Shown here: positions 36,529 to 45,327 of the stretch, one piece after another
Numbering within the stretch: the stretch's first letter is position 1
Layout of the letters: each line of letters begins with the position of its first letter
Assembly (NCBI GenBank): GCA_947173495.1
Contig: CAMWFQ010000011.1
Span: 62,001 to 126,000, forward strand
Direction: 5' to 3'
DNA from: an uncultured Lachnospiraceae bacterium
Lineage (GTDB): Bacteria; Bacillota; Clostridia; Lachnospirales; Lachnospiraceae
Length of the DNA: 64,000 nt
Position numbers and translations under genes: made by a program
Notes under the pieces: model-generated
Databases searched by the model: none
Told to the model about the DNA's origin: nothing
What the model saw: only the letters and a program-made list of their open reading frames with translations

Positions 36529-38121
36529 TTGAAAAAGTTTAATGCAAATGGAATTTGCTATCCTGATAAGCATTATATGATGAATCTGTGCGAACAATTA
36601 CGAAAAATATCAATATTGGTGGATGAAGGAAATTATATCACGATCAATCACGCTAAGCAGTATGGCAAAACAACAATGTCCTATGCATTAAAGGGTTATC
36701 TTCAGGAAAAGTATACGGTGATTTTTATTAACTTTCAGCGGCTCAGTGCATTGGATCACAGGGATGAATATGCATTTGCATCAGCATTTGCAGATCTTTT
36801 TATGGATGCTTTTGATAAAAAGGATCGCTGTGATTCCATGAGTGGATCGTTAATGTTTTTGCAGGAGACGGCGGAGGGAGTAAGGGAAAAAGTAGGACTG
36901 AGGCAGCTTTTTAAAATATTGAGCTATATATGCTGTGCGTCTTTCAAACCGTTTGTTTTGATGATTGATGAAGCAGGTCATGCCTCAAATAGTCAGGTGT
37001 TTCTGGATTTCCTTGCACAGCTGCAGGCATATTATCTGAATGAAAACAGAGAAAGAACGTTTTGGTCAGTTATTTTGATAGGGTTTCATGACATCAGGAA
37101 TTTAAAATTGAAGATTCATTCAGGGACGGAACAGCAGTACAAGAGTCCGTGGAATATTGCAGCAGACTTTAATATAGATATGAGCTTTCAGGTACATGAT
37201 ATTAAAGGAATGCTGGAGGAGTACGAGCAGGATTATCATATGGGAATGGATCTATCGCTGATAGCCCGGATGCTTTATGACTACACTTCCGGCTATCCGT
37301 TTCTGGTTTCTCGTTTATGCAAAATATTAGATGAAATGATTCCGGGAAGAGAAGGATTCCCGAGCAAAGCGGATGCATGGACAGAAAATGGTATGGCAGA
37401 GGCGGTTAAAGAGCTTTTAGTAGAATCTAATATATTGTTTGATGATATGATAAAAAAACTGACTGATTTTCCGGAATTAAAAAAACTGCTTTATTCTATT
37501 TTATTTAAGGGCGAAAGAATTTCCTATAATGTTGACAATTATGTGATTCATACAGGACAAATGTTTGGCTATATTGAAAACAGAGAAGGAGTAGCTGTAA
37601 TTTCCAATCGGATTTTTGAAACCAGGCTGTATAATCTCTTTATGTCCGAAGAGATACTGAACAGTTCTATTTATAAAGCGGCAGATGCAGAAAAGAGCAA
37701 ATTTATCAAAGAAGGACAGCTTGATATGGAAATGGTACTGGAGAGGTTTGTAGAAGCTTTTACAGATATCTATTCTGATGGAGAGGACTCTTTCCTTGAA
37801 GAAAATGGAAGGCGTTTTTTTCTTCTGTATTTGAAACCAATTATTAATGGCAGGGGCAATTATTATATCGAGGCCAGAACCAGGGATATGCGAAGAACAG
37901 ATATCGTGATTGATTACTGTGGAAAACAATACATATGTGAGATGAAAATCTGGCATGGAGAGGAACATCATAACCGGGGAAAAAAGCAATTATTGCAATA
38001 TCTTGAGGACTATCATCTTTCCACAGGTTATATGCTGAGCTTTAATTTTAACAAAAATAAAAGAATTGGTATTCATAAAGAGCTGATTGATGGCAAATTG
38101 ATTATTGAAGCTGTAGTATGA
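36529..38121 (+). CDS. AAA-like ATPase with C-terminal PD-(D/E)XK nuclease-like domain
   Basis: 530 residues from TTG 36529 (GAGGAG just upstream). The N-terminus has a Walker A variant HAKQYGKTTMSYAL and a Walker B-like FVLMIDEAG. The C-terminus matches the PD-(D/E)XK (DUF1703/PDDEXK_9) type: EARTRDMRRTDIVIDYCGKQ and YICEMKIWHGEEHH, giving the D...ExK pattern, then a helix KKQLLQYLEDY. This AAA-ATPase_like/PDDEXK_9 pair is common and multi-copy in gut Firmicutes and Bacteroidetes; its job is unknown, with defence or mobile-element ties suspected. Confidence 0.85.
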   Translation: MKKFNANGICYPDKHYMMNLCEQLRKISILVDEGNYITINHAKQYGKTTMSYALKGYLQEKYTVIFINFQRLSALDHRDEYAFASAFADLFMDAFDKKDRCDSMSGSLMFLQETAEGVREKVGLRQLFKILSYICCASFKPFVLMIDEAGHASNSQVFLDFLAQLQAYYLNENRERTFWSVILIGFHDIRNLKLKIHSGTEQQYKSPWNIAADFNIDMSFQVHDIKGMLEEYEQDYHMGMDLSLIARMLYDYTSGYPFLVSRLCKILDEMIPGREGFPSKADAWTENGMAEAVKELLVESNILFDDMIKKLTDFPELKKLLYSILFKGERISYNVDNYVIHTGQMFGYIENREGVAVISNRIFETRLYNLFMSEEILNSSIYKAADAEKSKFIKEGQLDMEMVLERFVEAFTDIYSDGEDSFLEENGRRFFLLYLKPIINGRGNYYIEARTRDMRRTDIVIDYCGKQYICEMKIWHGEEHHNRGKKQLLQYLEDYHLSTGYMLSFNFNKNKRIGIHKELIDGKLIIEAVV

Positions 38122-38435
38122 ATCTTCTTTTTATCGGGGATAAATTCGTCTTATGGGACAAATTCACCGATAAAATTAAAATAATCTGTATCTTCTGTAC
38201 CCTGTGTCCGCTTGATTTATCGGGAGCGGGGACGATAATCTTTTTGATAAACTCATTTACGATTGTTGGATATTCCAACCCCTTTTTGATGAAAATTATG
38301 ATGTTCCTCTATATATTATTCAGATAAAATTTGCGCTTTTGTTGCGTAATTTTTATAAAATTTCTTTCTGTTACTATTATGAAGAGAGCAGATTTCTTGC
38401 CAAGATAAAAAATTATATCATAATTGAAAAAACGC

Positions 38436-38490
38436 TTGACAAATCAAAAAGTTTAAGATATTATGCTAATAAAGTTAGTAATATTATTAG
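38436..38490 (+). promoter_or_regulatory. Promoter and probable autoregulatory operator of the MarR gene
   Basis: TTGACA (38436-38441), 17-base spacer, TATTAT (38459-38464). Just downstream TTAGTAATATTATTAG is an AT-rich palindrome overlapping the transcript start, where a MarR dimer would block transcription. The 38122-38435 stretch has no convincing gene. Confidence 0.7.
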
Positions 38491-38504
38491 AAAATGGGTG
38501 TGAT

Positions 38505-38930
38505 ATGGACTATAATGAATTGGCTAAGCAGCTTGTCAATATGCGCGCAAGTATGCCGCAGGTCAAAATGGAAAGGGCAATGTCCCAAATGGCAAGAGGT
38601 GAAATTCTTGCGTTGAACTATATCGCTGCTAACGGGAACAAGGTATATCCAAAAGATATAAGCAAAGCGCTTATGCTTACAACAGCAAGAATTGCGGCAA
38701 TGTTAAAATCACTTGAAAAACAAAAGTTGATTATTCGAATGCCCGACCCAAGCGACAGCCGTCAGGTAATTGTTGAGCTTACGGAAGCAGGCGCTTCCGT
38801 AGTAGAGGAGCGCAGGGGTGCAATGATAAAAGCGGTCGCAAAAATGCTTGAATCTTTAGGCCGCGAGGACGCAGAAGCGTATGTGCGGATACAGAAAAAA
38901 TTGATAGAAACGGGAGATATTTGGAGATAA
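38505..38930 (+). CDS. MarR-family transcriptional regulator
   Basis: 141 residues from ATG 38505. The winged helix is clear: GEILALNYIAANGNKVYPKD, LMLTTARIAAMLKSLEKQKL as recognition helix and the wing IRMPDPSDSRQVIVELTEAG. It most likely represses itself and the two ABC transporters downstream, which follow after an attenuator-like terminator. Base use from here to about 43.1 kb differs from the neighbouring genes (many AAA, TTT and GCG triplets), which suggests the block was acquired. Confidence 0.88.
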   Translation: MDYNELAKQLVNMRASMPQVKMERAMSQMARGEILALNYIAANGNKVYPKDISKALMLTTARIAAMLKSLEKQKLIIRMPDPSDSRQVIVELTEAGASVVEERRGAMIKAVAKMLESLGREDAEAYVRIQKKLIETGDIWR

Positions 38931-38976
38931 CACCAATAGCAACCCCAAAATAAAAGGCGCCATATTTTATGGAGAT

Positions 38977-39012
38977 AAGTCCTATGCGAAAAACGCATAG
39001 GACTTATTTTTT
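38977..39012 (+). terminator. Terminator or attenuator between marR and the ABC genes
   Basis: AAGTCCTATGCG (38977-38988), loop, CGCATAGGACTT (38994-39005), then ATTTTTTG. The next ribosome-binding site (GAAAGGAG) follows at once, so read-through would be needed or another promoter is used. Confidence 0.85.
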
Positions 39013-39027
39013 GAAAGGAGAATAGAT

Positions 39028-39942
39028 ATGAACAAAATTATTGAGGTCGAACATTTTACGAAAAGGTACGGTGATTTTACCGCAGTAGATGATATTTCGT
39101 TTACTGTGGACGAGGGCAGTATTTTTGCGTTTCTCGGGCCGAACGGTGCGGGAAAGACAACTACAATCAGTACATTATGCACAATTTTAGACAAAACAGC
39201 GGGCAGCATTAAAATCAACGGACACGATGCGTCAAAAGAAAAAGCGTTAGTCAGAAAGGATATAGGTATTGTGTTTCAGGACTCAACGCTTGACGAGAAA
39301 ATGACGGTGGAGGAAAACTTAAAATATCACTGCGCGTTTTACAAGGTACAGAAAAACGAGGTGGCAAACCGTATAGATTTCGCACTTGATTTGGTGGAAT
39401 TGGCGGATTGGAAAAGGGCGGTTGTCGGCAGTCTGTCGGGTGGAATGAAACGCCGTGTTGAAATTGCGCGCGGTCTTGTGCATTATCCGAAAGTGCTGTT
39501 TTTAGACGAGCCGACAACGGGGCTTGACCCGCAAACACGCGCGAATGTTTGGGAGTATATTCAAAAACTGCAAAAACAGAAAAATATTACGATTTTTTTG
39601 ACAACGCACTATATGGACGAAGCGGAGGTCTGCTCAAAAATCGTTGTAATGGATCACGGTAAAATCATCGCGCATGATACACCCGAAAATCTAAAAAAGC
39701 AATACACAAGTATTGAAATCAAAGCGGTTTGTTCTGAATCGGAAAGGCTTCAAAACGAATTGATAAACAGAAGCGTACCTTATCATACAAACAAAAACAC
39801 GATAATTTTTCAAACAAAGCAGCCGGCACGGGCATTGGAAATTTTATCGGAGTGCAAAAATGAGATCATTGATTTTGAGGTTAAAAAAGGAACGCTGAAT
39901 GATGTGTTTCTTGCGATTACAGGAAAGGAGATTAGAGAATAA
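39028..39942 (+). CDS. ABC transporter ATP-binding protein (DrrA/CcmA class)
   Basis: 304 residues. Walker A GPNGAGKTT, Q-loop IVFQDSTLD, signature LSGGMKRRVEIARGL, Walker B VLFLDEPTTGLD and the H-loop TTHYMDEAE are present, with a 90-residue C-terminal extension typical of drug-exporter ATPases of the DrrA type. It overlaps the permease start by one base. MarR control upstream points to export of a toxic small molecule. Confidence 0.92.
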   Translation: MNKIIEVEHFTKRYGDFTAVDDISFTVDEGSIFAFLGPNGAGKTTTISTLCTILDKTAGSIKINGHDASKEKALVRKDIGIVFQDSTLDEKMTVEENLKYHCAFYKVQKNEVANRIDFALDLVELADWKRAVVGSLSGGMKRRVEIARGLVHYPKVLFLDEPTTGLDPQTRANVWEYIQKLQKQKNITIFLTTHYMDEAEVCSKIVVMDHGKIIAHDTPENLKKQYTSIEIKAVCSESERLQNELINRSVPYHTNKNTIIFQTKQPARALEILSECKNEIIDFEVKKGTLNDVFLAITGKEIRE

Positions 39943-40787
39943 TGAACCCGATTACAGCAATAGTGCAAAGAAATTTATTGAATTATGTGAGGAGCAAAAG
40001 CAGGGTTTTCGGAAGCTTGTTTATGTCAATGTTTATGCTCGTGATGTTTTCATTTTTAATGAAATCTTCTATGAGCAGCGTAAACGCGCCGATGAATTAT
40101 TTGATTTCGGGCGTGATTATTATGAGCGTTTTTCAAACGAGCGTAAATAATTCTTCGGACATTTTATCCGACATTTCAATCGGTTATATGAAAGAGGTTA
40201 TGGTTGCGCCAATTTTGAGAAGTCAAATTTCCATAGGAAATATTTTATCAGGCGCGATTGTCGCTGCGCTTCAAGGCGCGGTTACAGCGATTGTCGGCAT
40301 TGTGATAGGACTTAAAATAGATATTTTGCAAGGAATTTTAATGCTTGCGGTTATGTTTGTTTCCGCTATGACATTCAGCGCAGTCGGCCTGTTTCTGGCA
40401 ACGGTGTCGCGCAACTCGCCGGCGTTCCAGACGATAAGCTCAATGATTATGATGCCGCTTACTTTCGTTTCAGGTGCATATATTCCGACAACGATTATAC
40501 CGGCGTTTCTATTACCGATTGTATATATCAATCCGCTGACATACACAACTTCGATTTTTCGTTATATTGCGCTTGGAGCAAATAAAATGACTGCGTCAGA
40601 GCTTGTAAACGAGGGCATAGCGTTTCAAATCGGCTCATTCACGATAACGCCCATTATGGGACTTTTCATTACGGTTCTAATCGGCGCATTTTTCTTTGCG
40701 ATATGTGTAATGAAATTCAATAAAGCGGATTTTTCAACGGTAAAGGTTGGAAAAAATATACGCGGCGGCGGTGCGCCGCAAAGATAG
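39942..40787 (+). CDS. ABC-2 type permease (DrrB class)
   Basis: 281 residues with six predicted membrane helices (about 22-45, 55-75, 108-135, 140-165, 172-195, 230-255). The ABC-2 pattern is seen in the run PAFQTISSMIMMPLTFVSGA with YIP and the following INPLTY. It pairs with the ATPase gene directly upstream (shared base at stop/start) to form a complete exporter. The end of the gene lies just before the GGAGG of the second ATPase. Confidence 0.88.
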   Translation: MNPITAIVQRNLLNYVRSKSRVFGSLFMSMFMLVMFSFLMKSSMSSVNAPMNYLISGVIIMSVFQTSVNNSSDILSDISIGYMKEVMVAPILRSQISIGNILSGAIVAALQGAVTAIVGIVIGLKIDILQGILMLAVMFVSAMTFSAVGLFLATVSRNSPAFQTISSMIMMPLTFVSGAYIPTTIIPAFLLPIVYINPLTYTTSIFRYIALGANKMTASELVNEGIAFQIGSFTITPIMGLFITVLIGAFFFAICVMKFNKADFSTVKVGKNIRGGGAPQR

Positions 40788-40800
40788 GAGGCGGGTATAT

Positions 40801-41682
40801 ATAGAGCTGAAATTTGAACGGGTATCAAAAAATTATAAGGATAAAAAAGTCTTAAAAGATATTTCCGTCACAATGAGTACGGGTGTATATGGCCTGCTCG
40901 GACCGAACGGCGCGGGTAAAACGACAATGATTAAAATTATGGCTGATGTTCTGCGTCCTGACACCGGGCGAATTTTATATGACGGACAGGATATTTGCAG
41001 TATCGGTGATAAATACAGGGCAAAGGTCGGATATTTGCCGCAGGAGATAAGCTTTTACAGTAATTTTACAGGCAGAGATTATCTTGAATATTCCGCCGCG
41101 CTCAAAGGCATGGAAAAATCATATGCGAAAAAGCGAATTGAGGAGCTTGCGTATCATGTCGGATTGCAGAACGATTTGAAACGTCAGTGCCGCACCTATT
41201 CGGGCGGAATGCAACGCAGACTCGGTATTGCACAGGCGCTTCTTGATAATCCCGAAATTTTGATTTTAGACGAACCGACAGCGGGACTTGACCCGCTGGA
41301 GCGCGTAAAATTCCGAAATATCATATCCGCGTATTCCAATGACAGACTGGTGCTTTTGTCAACGCACATTGTGTCTGACGTCGAGCATATCGCTTCTAAA
41401 ATTATGATGATGGAATATGGAGTGATACAACACATGCACATACGCGAGGAATATATCAAAATGGCGAAAAATTGCGTGTGGCTTGTGAAAATGTCTGCTG
41501 AAAAGCTTGTGAAATATCAAAATAATGCTGTTATCAGCAATGTTATTGCAAAAGACGGCGTTATGGAGGTTCGCGTGATAGACGAGGGAAAACCGTTCGC
41601 CGATGCGGTGCAAACTGCGCCGACGCTTGAGGACGTGTATTTATATATTTTTAATTATTTGCCGGAAAAAACAAGGAGGTAG
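40801..41682 (+). CDS. ABC transporter ATP-binding protein, second exporter; apparent ATA start
   Basis: About 293 residues. Walker A GPNGAGKTT, signature YSGGMQRRLGIAQALL, Walker B ILILDEPTAGLD and H-loop LSTHIVSDVE are present. The family normally starts with (M)ELKFERVSKNY; here those codons are ATA GAG CTG AAA, placed eight bases after AGGAGGCGGG at about 40787-40796. No ATG or GTG is available in frame. The in-frame TTG at 40747 lies inside the permease gene and would add 18 unrelated basic residues. The start is therefore either ATA 40801 or CTG 40807. The C-terminus is short (about 80 residues beyond the H-loop). Confidence 0.75.
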   Translation: MELKFERVSKNYKDKKVLKDISVTMSTGVYGLLGPNGAGKTTMIKIMADVLRPDTGRILYDGQDICSIGDKYRAKVGYLPQEISFYSNFTGRDYLEYSAALKGMEKSYAKKRIEELAYHVGLQNDLKRQCRTYSGGMQRRLGIAQALLDNPEILILDEPTAGLDPLERVKFRNIISAYSNDRLVLLSTHIVSDVEHIASKIMMMEYGVIQHMHIREEYIKMAKNCVWLVKMSAEKLVKYQNNAVISNVIAKDGVMEVRVIDEGKPFADAVQTAPTLEDVYLYIFNYLPEKTRR

Positions 41683-41686
41683 CGCT

Positions 41687-42889
41687 ATGTCATTATTTGT
41701 GTTTGAACTGCGAAAGCTGCTGGTGAATAAGAAAACGGTTATTTTACTGCTTGTATTATTTGCGCTTTACAGCGTAATAGGATTCTCTACCTCCTTGTTT
41801 TTGATTGGAAGCAATGACGCTTATAAAGGTTACGAAACACTTTCCACCGATTATGAAGGGGCAATTGATGCGGAAAAAGCAGAAAAATCAAAAACGGTGT
41901 ATGATGAAATAACCGCGCGTTACGGAACAGATTCGAGAATGATTGCAAGAAGTATAAAAGACAGTCCTGAAACAATCCTTGCCGTGAAATACAAGGAATT
42001 TTCAGACCGGGTAGACGATTATCGGAACGGAACACCGCCCGAAAGCAACGAAGAAGTGTACGGAATAAACGCTTTGCATTCGAAAATAAGCGTACTTGAA
42101 AAGCAAGGACAGAGAAATACATTTGAATACAAAAAATTATGCTATTCCCTGCAAAAGCTGATTGCGCTCGATGAACCTGAATTTGTAAACATTCTGTTAT
42201 GGGAAAACCTATTTACAAATTGGGGAGAGCACATGATGCAATTCCTGTTATTGATACCTCTTGCGTTTCTCATTGCTCCGGTTTTTGCGATAGAACGGTC
42301 AAGCGGTATGGATAATTTGATTTTAAGTTCGCGCCATGGCAGACGAAAAATTGTTACTGCAAAGCTGCTGAGCGTATTGGTTGCTTCCACCGTCATAGTT
42401 ATGGTATATTTAATTGCCACTTTTGTTTTTGGCTTTCTTCCGCACGCAAGCTTGCACGGGTGGGATGCTGCCATTCAGTCAATACCCGAATACGCGCGGT
42501 CAATGTTTGGGTTTAAGGTTTGGCAGTTTGCAGTGGTTTCGGCGCTGTGGCTTATTTTTACCGGCGCAGTTTACAGTATTATTATCAGCCTTATTTCATC
42601 TCGTATGAAAAATCAAATGAGCGCTGTGGGTATAAGCCTTGCGATTTTATTTATCAATGTGGGTTTAGCGGCAATGGGTGATAGTGTAATTCAAAGAATA
42701 CAGCCGATTATTGACTTTGGACTGGCAAATGTTACGCTGATAAAAGAAGTATTTGGCGGATATAAGGTTTTTAATGTGTGCGGTTCTATCGTAAGCTATC
42801 CGATTATGGCGGTCTTTGTTTTGGGGATTTTCGCTGTTCTTGCCGTATTTTGGATTTATCAGGGACAGAAACACAGAACCGTGGTATAA
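41687..42889 (+). CDS. ABC transporter permease, second exporter
   Basis: 400 residues from ATG 41687 with AAGGAGG just upstream. A first membrane helix (TVILLLVLFALYSVIGFSTS) is followed by a soluble loop of about 150 residues, then five to six helices from residue 180 on. This matches ABC-2-like permeases with a large external domain between helices 1 and 2. It forms the second exporter with the ATPase gene upstream. It ends six bases before the sigma-factor remnant. Confidence 0.8.
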   Translation: MSLFVFELRKLLVNKKTVILLLVLFALYSVIGFSTSLFLIGSNDAYKGYETLSTDYEGAIDAEKAEKSKTVYDEITARYGTDSRMIARSIKDSPETILAVKYKEFSDRVDDYRNGTPPESNEEVYGINALHSKISVLEKQGQRNTFEYKKLCYSLQKLIALDEPEFVNILLWENLFTNWGEHMMQFLLLIPLAFLIAPVFAIERSSGMDNLILSSRHGRRKIVTAKLLSVLVASTVIVMVYLIATFVFGFLPHASLHGWDAAIQSIPEYARSMFGFKVWQFAVVSALWLIFTGAVYSIIISLISSRMKNQMSAVGISLAILFINVGLAAMGDSVIQRIQPIIDFGLANVTLIKEVFGGYKVFNVCGSIVSYPIMAVFVLGIFAVLAVFWIYQGQKHRTVV

Positions 42890-42894
42890 TTCTC

Positions 42895-43029
42895 ATGTAT
42901 TACTTTGCAAATTTTCATCTGACTGAAATTTCAAAAATGCGTGGAAAGCCACATCAGAATATCAGCTACATTTACGTCCGAGCGTTAAGAAAGCTGCGTG
43001 AGATTAAGGAGGGCGCTCAAGATGAATAA
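42895..43029 (+). pseudogene. C-terminal remnant of a Tn916 ORF7-like sigma factor
   Basis: 44 residues: LTEISKMRGKPHQNISYIYVRALRKLREI is a sigma-70 region 4 helix-turn-helix, but regions upstream are missing. Full ORF7-type proteins of Tn916-like elements are about 140 residues. The stop overlaps the start of the next small gene, as in those elements. Confidence 0.6.
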
Positions 43030-43144
43030 ATATATCCCGCCCGACTTTGAAACAATCCAAAAAGCAAACGCCGGCGATTCCGAAACTATGCAAAAATTGT
43101 TAGCACATTACAACGCATACATTTTAGATAAAATATCAACATAA
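43022..43144 (+). pseudogene. N-terminal remnant of a Tn916 ORF8-like HTH protein
   Basis: 40 residues starting MNKYIPPDFETIQKANAGDS and ending YILDKIST before TAA. Helix-turn-helix (HTH_16) proteins of Tn916-like conjugative elements begin this way and run to about 65-75 residues; here a stop follows ILDKIST. With the preceding fragment it marks where an integrative conjugative element once joined or left. Confidence 0.6.
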
Positions 43145-43146
43145 TG

Positions 43147-43194
43147 AAAACACGCATACCACCTTGTAATCAAGTGATATGCGTGTTTTTCTTT
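43147..43194 (+). terminator. Intrinsic terminator
   Basis: AAAACACGCATA (43147-43158) pairs with TATGCGTGTTTT (about 43178-43189), then TTCTTTT. It works in both directions. From 43195 to 43319 I see nothing. Confidence 0.85.
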
Positions 43195-43319
43195 TACACC
43201 CTGTTTGTCGGTAAATAGTGATAGTTTTCAATACTTCCTTATTACCATTCATCTAAACCAGCGGGACCTTTCGTTTTGGTGCACAGATCCTCATATGGAA
43301 ACTTATTTATCGATAGAAA

Positions 43320-44627
43320 TTATTTATTTTTCCTGGATTTCTTCCCAACCATGGTAAAACAGATTACGGCAGCCACGATATAAAGCACCAGGGTTACATA
43401 CAGAACCATCTGGTAGCCGCTGGGATTTACTTTGATGACCTCGCTCCCGTGTGTCAGTTCTACTTCTGAACCAAAATGATTCACGATAAAGGTCGCCATC
43501 TGGTTTCCGGTAAGTCCTGCAAAAGCCCATGCGGAAAGAGTGATTCCGTGGATAGCACTGATATTTTTCATGCCATAGTGGTCGGACAGGAGCGTGGGAA
43601 CGTTGCTGAAGCCGCCGCCGTAACCGGCATTTACGGCAAAGAGCAGGATCAATACCAGAATCATAAAGAGCGTATTCTGTCCCATATTGGTGATGCCCTG
43701 CGTAAGGATCACAAGTCCTGTTGCGACGATAGACATAATGAAAATAATTTTGTAAATCGTATTTCTGTCTTTAAAGGTATCTGCCCACGCAGAGAAGCCA
43801 AGACGTCCGCCCGCGTTGAAGACTGCGGTAACAGAAGAAAGAACACCCACTGCGCCCACCAGGCCGATACACTTGATGATCATCTTTTCCTGAGAGATCA
43901 GAGCAAGACCGCAGGTGATATTAAGGTAAAACATAATCCAGATGCCAATGAAGGTAACAGGCTTTTCCCTGATGACGTCAATGGCGCGGGCACCCTTTTC
44001 GGAGGAAGCGGGCTCATGCCATCCAGCCGGTTTGGCAAGAAGGAGATGGCCGACGAACATCATTGCAAAGTAGACAACTGCCAGGATCAGGAACATTTTA
44101 TAGATTCCGCCCTCACCCAGAGAATTTAAAAGCGCCTGCATGATCGGGCTGGCGATAGCCTTCGCGGCACCGAAGCCCGCTACTGCCAGTCCGGTTGCAA
44201 GTCCCTTGCGGTCCTCAAACCAGAGCATCAAAGTTTTCACCGGAGAAAGATAACCGGTACCAAGCCCGATGCCCATAATGAAGCCATAGCATACATAGAT
44301 ACCAAGAAGCGCAAGAATACTGCCGGGGTGTGCACCGCCATACCAGATGAAAAAGCCGGTTCCGGCCATGCCGCAGGCAAAACAGATAGCGGCGATCAGA
44401 GAAGATTTGTGGATGTCCTTTTCAACGATGTTACCGAGGAAAGCGGCGGACATACCGAGAAAGAAAATGGCAAAACTGAAGGCCCACTCCGTAGCGCTTT
44501 TGGAGAAACCGATATAATCAGCGATCTCCTGACTGAAAATGGACCAACAATAAACCGTACCAATGCTGCAGTGAAGAAGTAGGGCGGGTATTGCAGCTCT
44601 TACCCATTTGTTTTGAGACTTTTTCAT
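43320..44627 (-). CDS. MFS transporter, OFA (oxalate/formate antiporter) family
   Basis: 435 residues from ATG 44627, with 12 membrane helices. The first helix region (LLLHCSIGTVYCWSIFSQEI) and the motif ILALLGIYVCYGFIMGIGLG, with the PVKTLMLWFEDRKGLATG loop, are typical of the OFA family that exchanges oxalate, formate or related monocarboxylates. It ends in a basic tail (KKSRKNK). The start is not certain; an upstream in-frame ATG at 44654 adds nine residues. The gene is divergent from the T-box leader and has its own AT-rich upstream region. Confidence 0.85.
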   Translation of the reverse strand: MKKSQNKWVRAAIPALLLHCSIGTVYCWSIFSQEIADYIGFSKSATEWAFSFAIFFLGMSAAFLGNIVEKDIHKSSLIAAICFACGMAGTGFFIWYGGAHPGSILALLGIYVCYGFIMGIGLGTGYLSPVKTLMLWFEDRKGLATGLAVAGFGAAKAIASPIMQALLNSLGEGGIYKMFLILAVVYFAMMFVGHLLLAKPAGWHEPASSEKGARAIDVIREKPVTFIGIWIMFYLNITCGLALISQEKMIIKCIGLVGAVGVLSSVTAVFNAGGRLGFSAWADTFKDRNTIYKIIFIMSIVATGLVILTQGITNMGQNTLFMILVLILLFAVNAGYGGGFSNVPTLLSDHYGMKNISAIHGITLSAWAFAGLTGNQMATFIVNHFGSEVELTHGSEVIKVNPSGYQMVLYVTLVLYIVAAVICFTMVGKKSRKNK

Positions 44628-44745
44628 TTCGCAACTCACTTTCTTATCATTCATTATGTAGTGTAAAAACATAAAATATTTATATTTATTATACAATAGA
44701 AGTGGTATTTTTCAAGTGATTTGGCAAGAATAAACGTTAAATTCG

Positions 44746-44774
44746 TTGACAAACAGAATAATCTACATTATGAT
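44746..44774 (+). promoter_or_regulatory. Sigma-A promoter of the T-box leader
   Basis: TTGACA (44746-44751), 17-base spacer, TATGAT (44769-44774). Transcription would start near 44781, just ahead of stem I. Confidence 0.85.
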
Positions 44775-44780
44775 ATCAGT

Positions 44781-45082
44781 GTAAAAGCGAAGACGAAGAG
44801 GAGTAGTATGGATTATCGCTTTCAGAGAGCCGGGATGGTGGAAAGCCGGCAGAATGAATCCATATGAAAAACAACTTTATCAGCTTCAAATTTGAATGTA
44901 TGAGTGACTGCGAAGCAGTAAATCAGGTGGTACCGCGGATTTGTCAGGAACTGTTTCCGTTTTTTGAGAACCTTTCCGGTTCCCGGAGAACGTTTTGGTT
45001 CTTTGCCATAGCCGGCTGTCAGGGTGCGGCAATGGCTGTTTAATTCGTCCTGAATTGAGTTGATCAATTCAGGTTTTTTTAT
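44781..45082 (+). ncRNA. T-box riboswitch leader upstream of aspS, specifier read as AAC (Asn)
   Basis: Stem I features: AGTA of the loop-E/S-turn at 44802-44805, the helix ATGGATT (44808-44814) with AATCCAT (44857-44863), the distal AGAGAGCCGGGATGGTGGAA element, and on the 3' side GAA at 44866-44868. The triplet after it that is followed by A is AAC at 44870-44872, an asparagine codon. The T-box AGGTGGTACCGCGG is at 44925-44938. The terminator is CCTGAATTGA/TCAATTCAGG (45051-45075) plus seven T. An extra hairpin (GCCATAGCC/GGCAATGGC) lies between them. Uncharged tRNA binding would allow read-through to aspS. Confidence 0.85.
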
Positions 45083-45084
45083 GC

Positions 45085-45167
45085 GCAGGGACGCACAGAG
45101 GAAGTTGTTGCTGACGCAACGTGCGCCCCGCGCGCGAGTAGGGAGAAAAAGCCTTCCCTACTCGATT
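45085..45167 (+). repeat. Multi-hairpin repeat family, copy A
   Basis: Outer stem GGGACGCAC/GTGCGCCCC, conserved AGAGGAAGTT strand, inner hairpin GTTGC-TGAC-GCAAC, then GCGC and a terminal hairpin GAGTAGGGA/TCCCTACTC ending in GATT. It begins directly after the U-tract of the T-box terminator (TTTTTTTATGCGCAGG). Confidence 0.75.
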
Positions 45168-45251
45168 GAACGGGAGCGCACAGGGAAGTTTGCCGCTTAC
45201 ACGGCGTGCGCCCTGCGCGCGAGTAGGGGAAAAAGCATCTCCTACTCGATT
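45168..45251 (+). repeat. Multi-hairpin repeat family, copy B
   Basis: Tandem to copy A. Outer stem GGGAGCGCAC/GTGCGCCCT, conserved AGGGAAGTTT, inner hairpin GCCG-CTTACA-CGGC, terminal hairpin GAGTAGG/CCTACTC, ending GATT. The inner stem sequence differs wholly from copy A but still pairs. Confidence 0.75.
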
Positions 45252-45327
45252 GTGCAGATGCGCTCTAATTATAAAAAGCAGGGAGGAGAAGATTGAAAGT
45301 TTAAATTTTCAATCACGAGATTTGTGT

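Noticed and set aside
38118-38327. Small hydrophobic ORF between the AAA and MarR genes
   Set aside because: No ribosome-binding site and no family resemblance; the stretch is AT-rich intergenic DNA.
40747-40801. TTG start at 40747 for the second ABC ATPase
   Set aside because: It lies inside the permease gene, before the AGGAGG site, and adds residues unlike the family.
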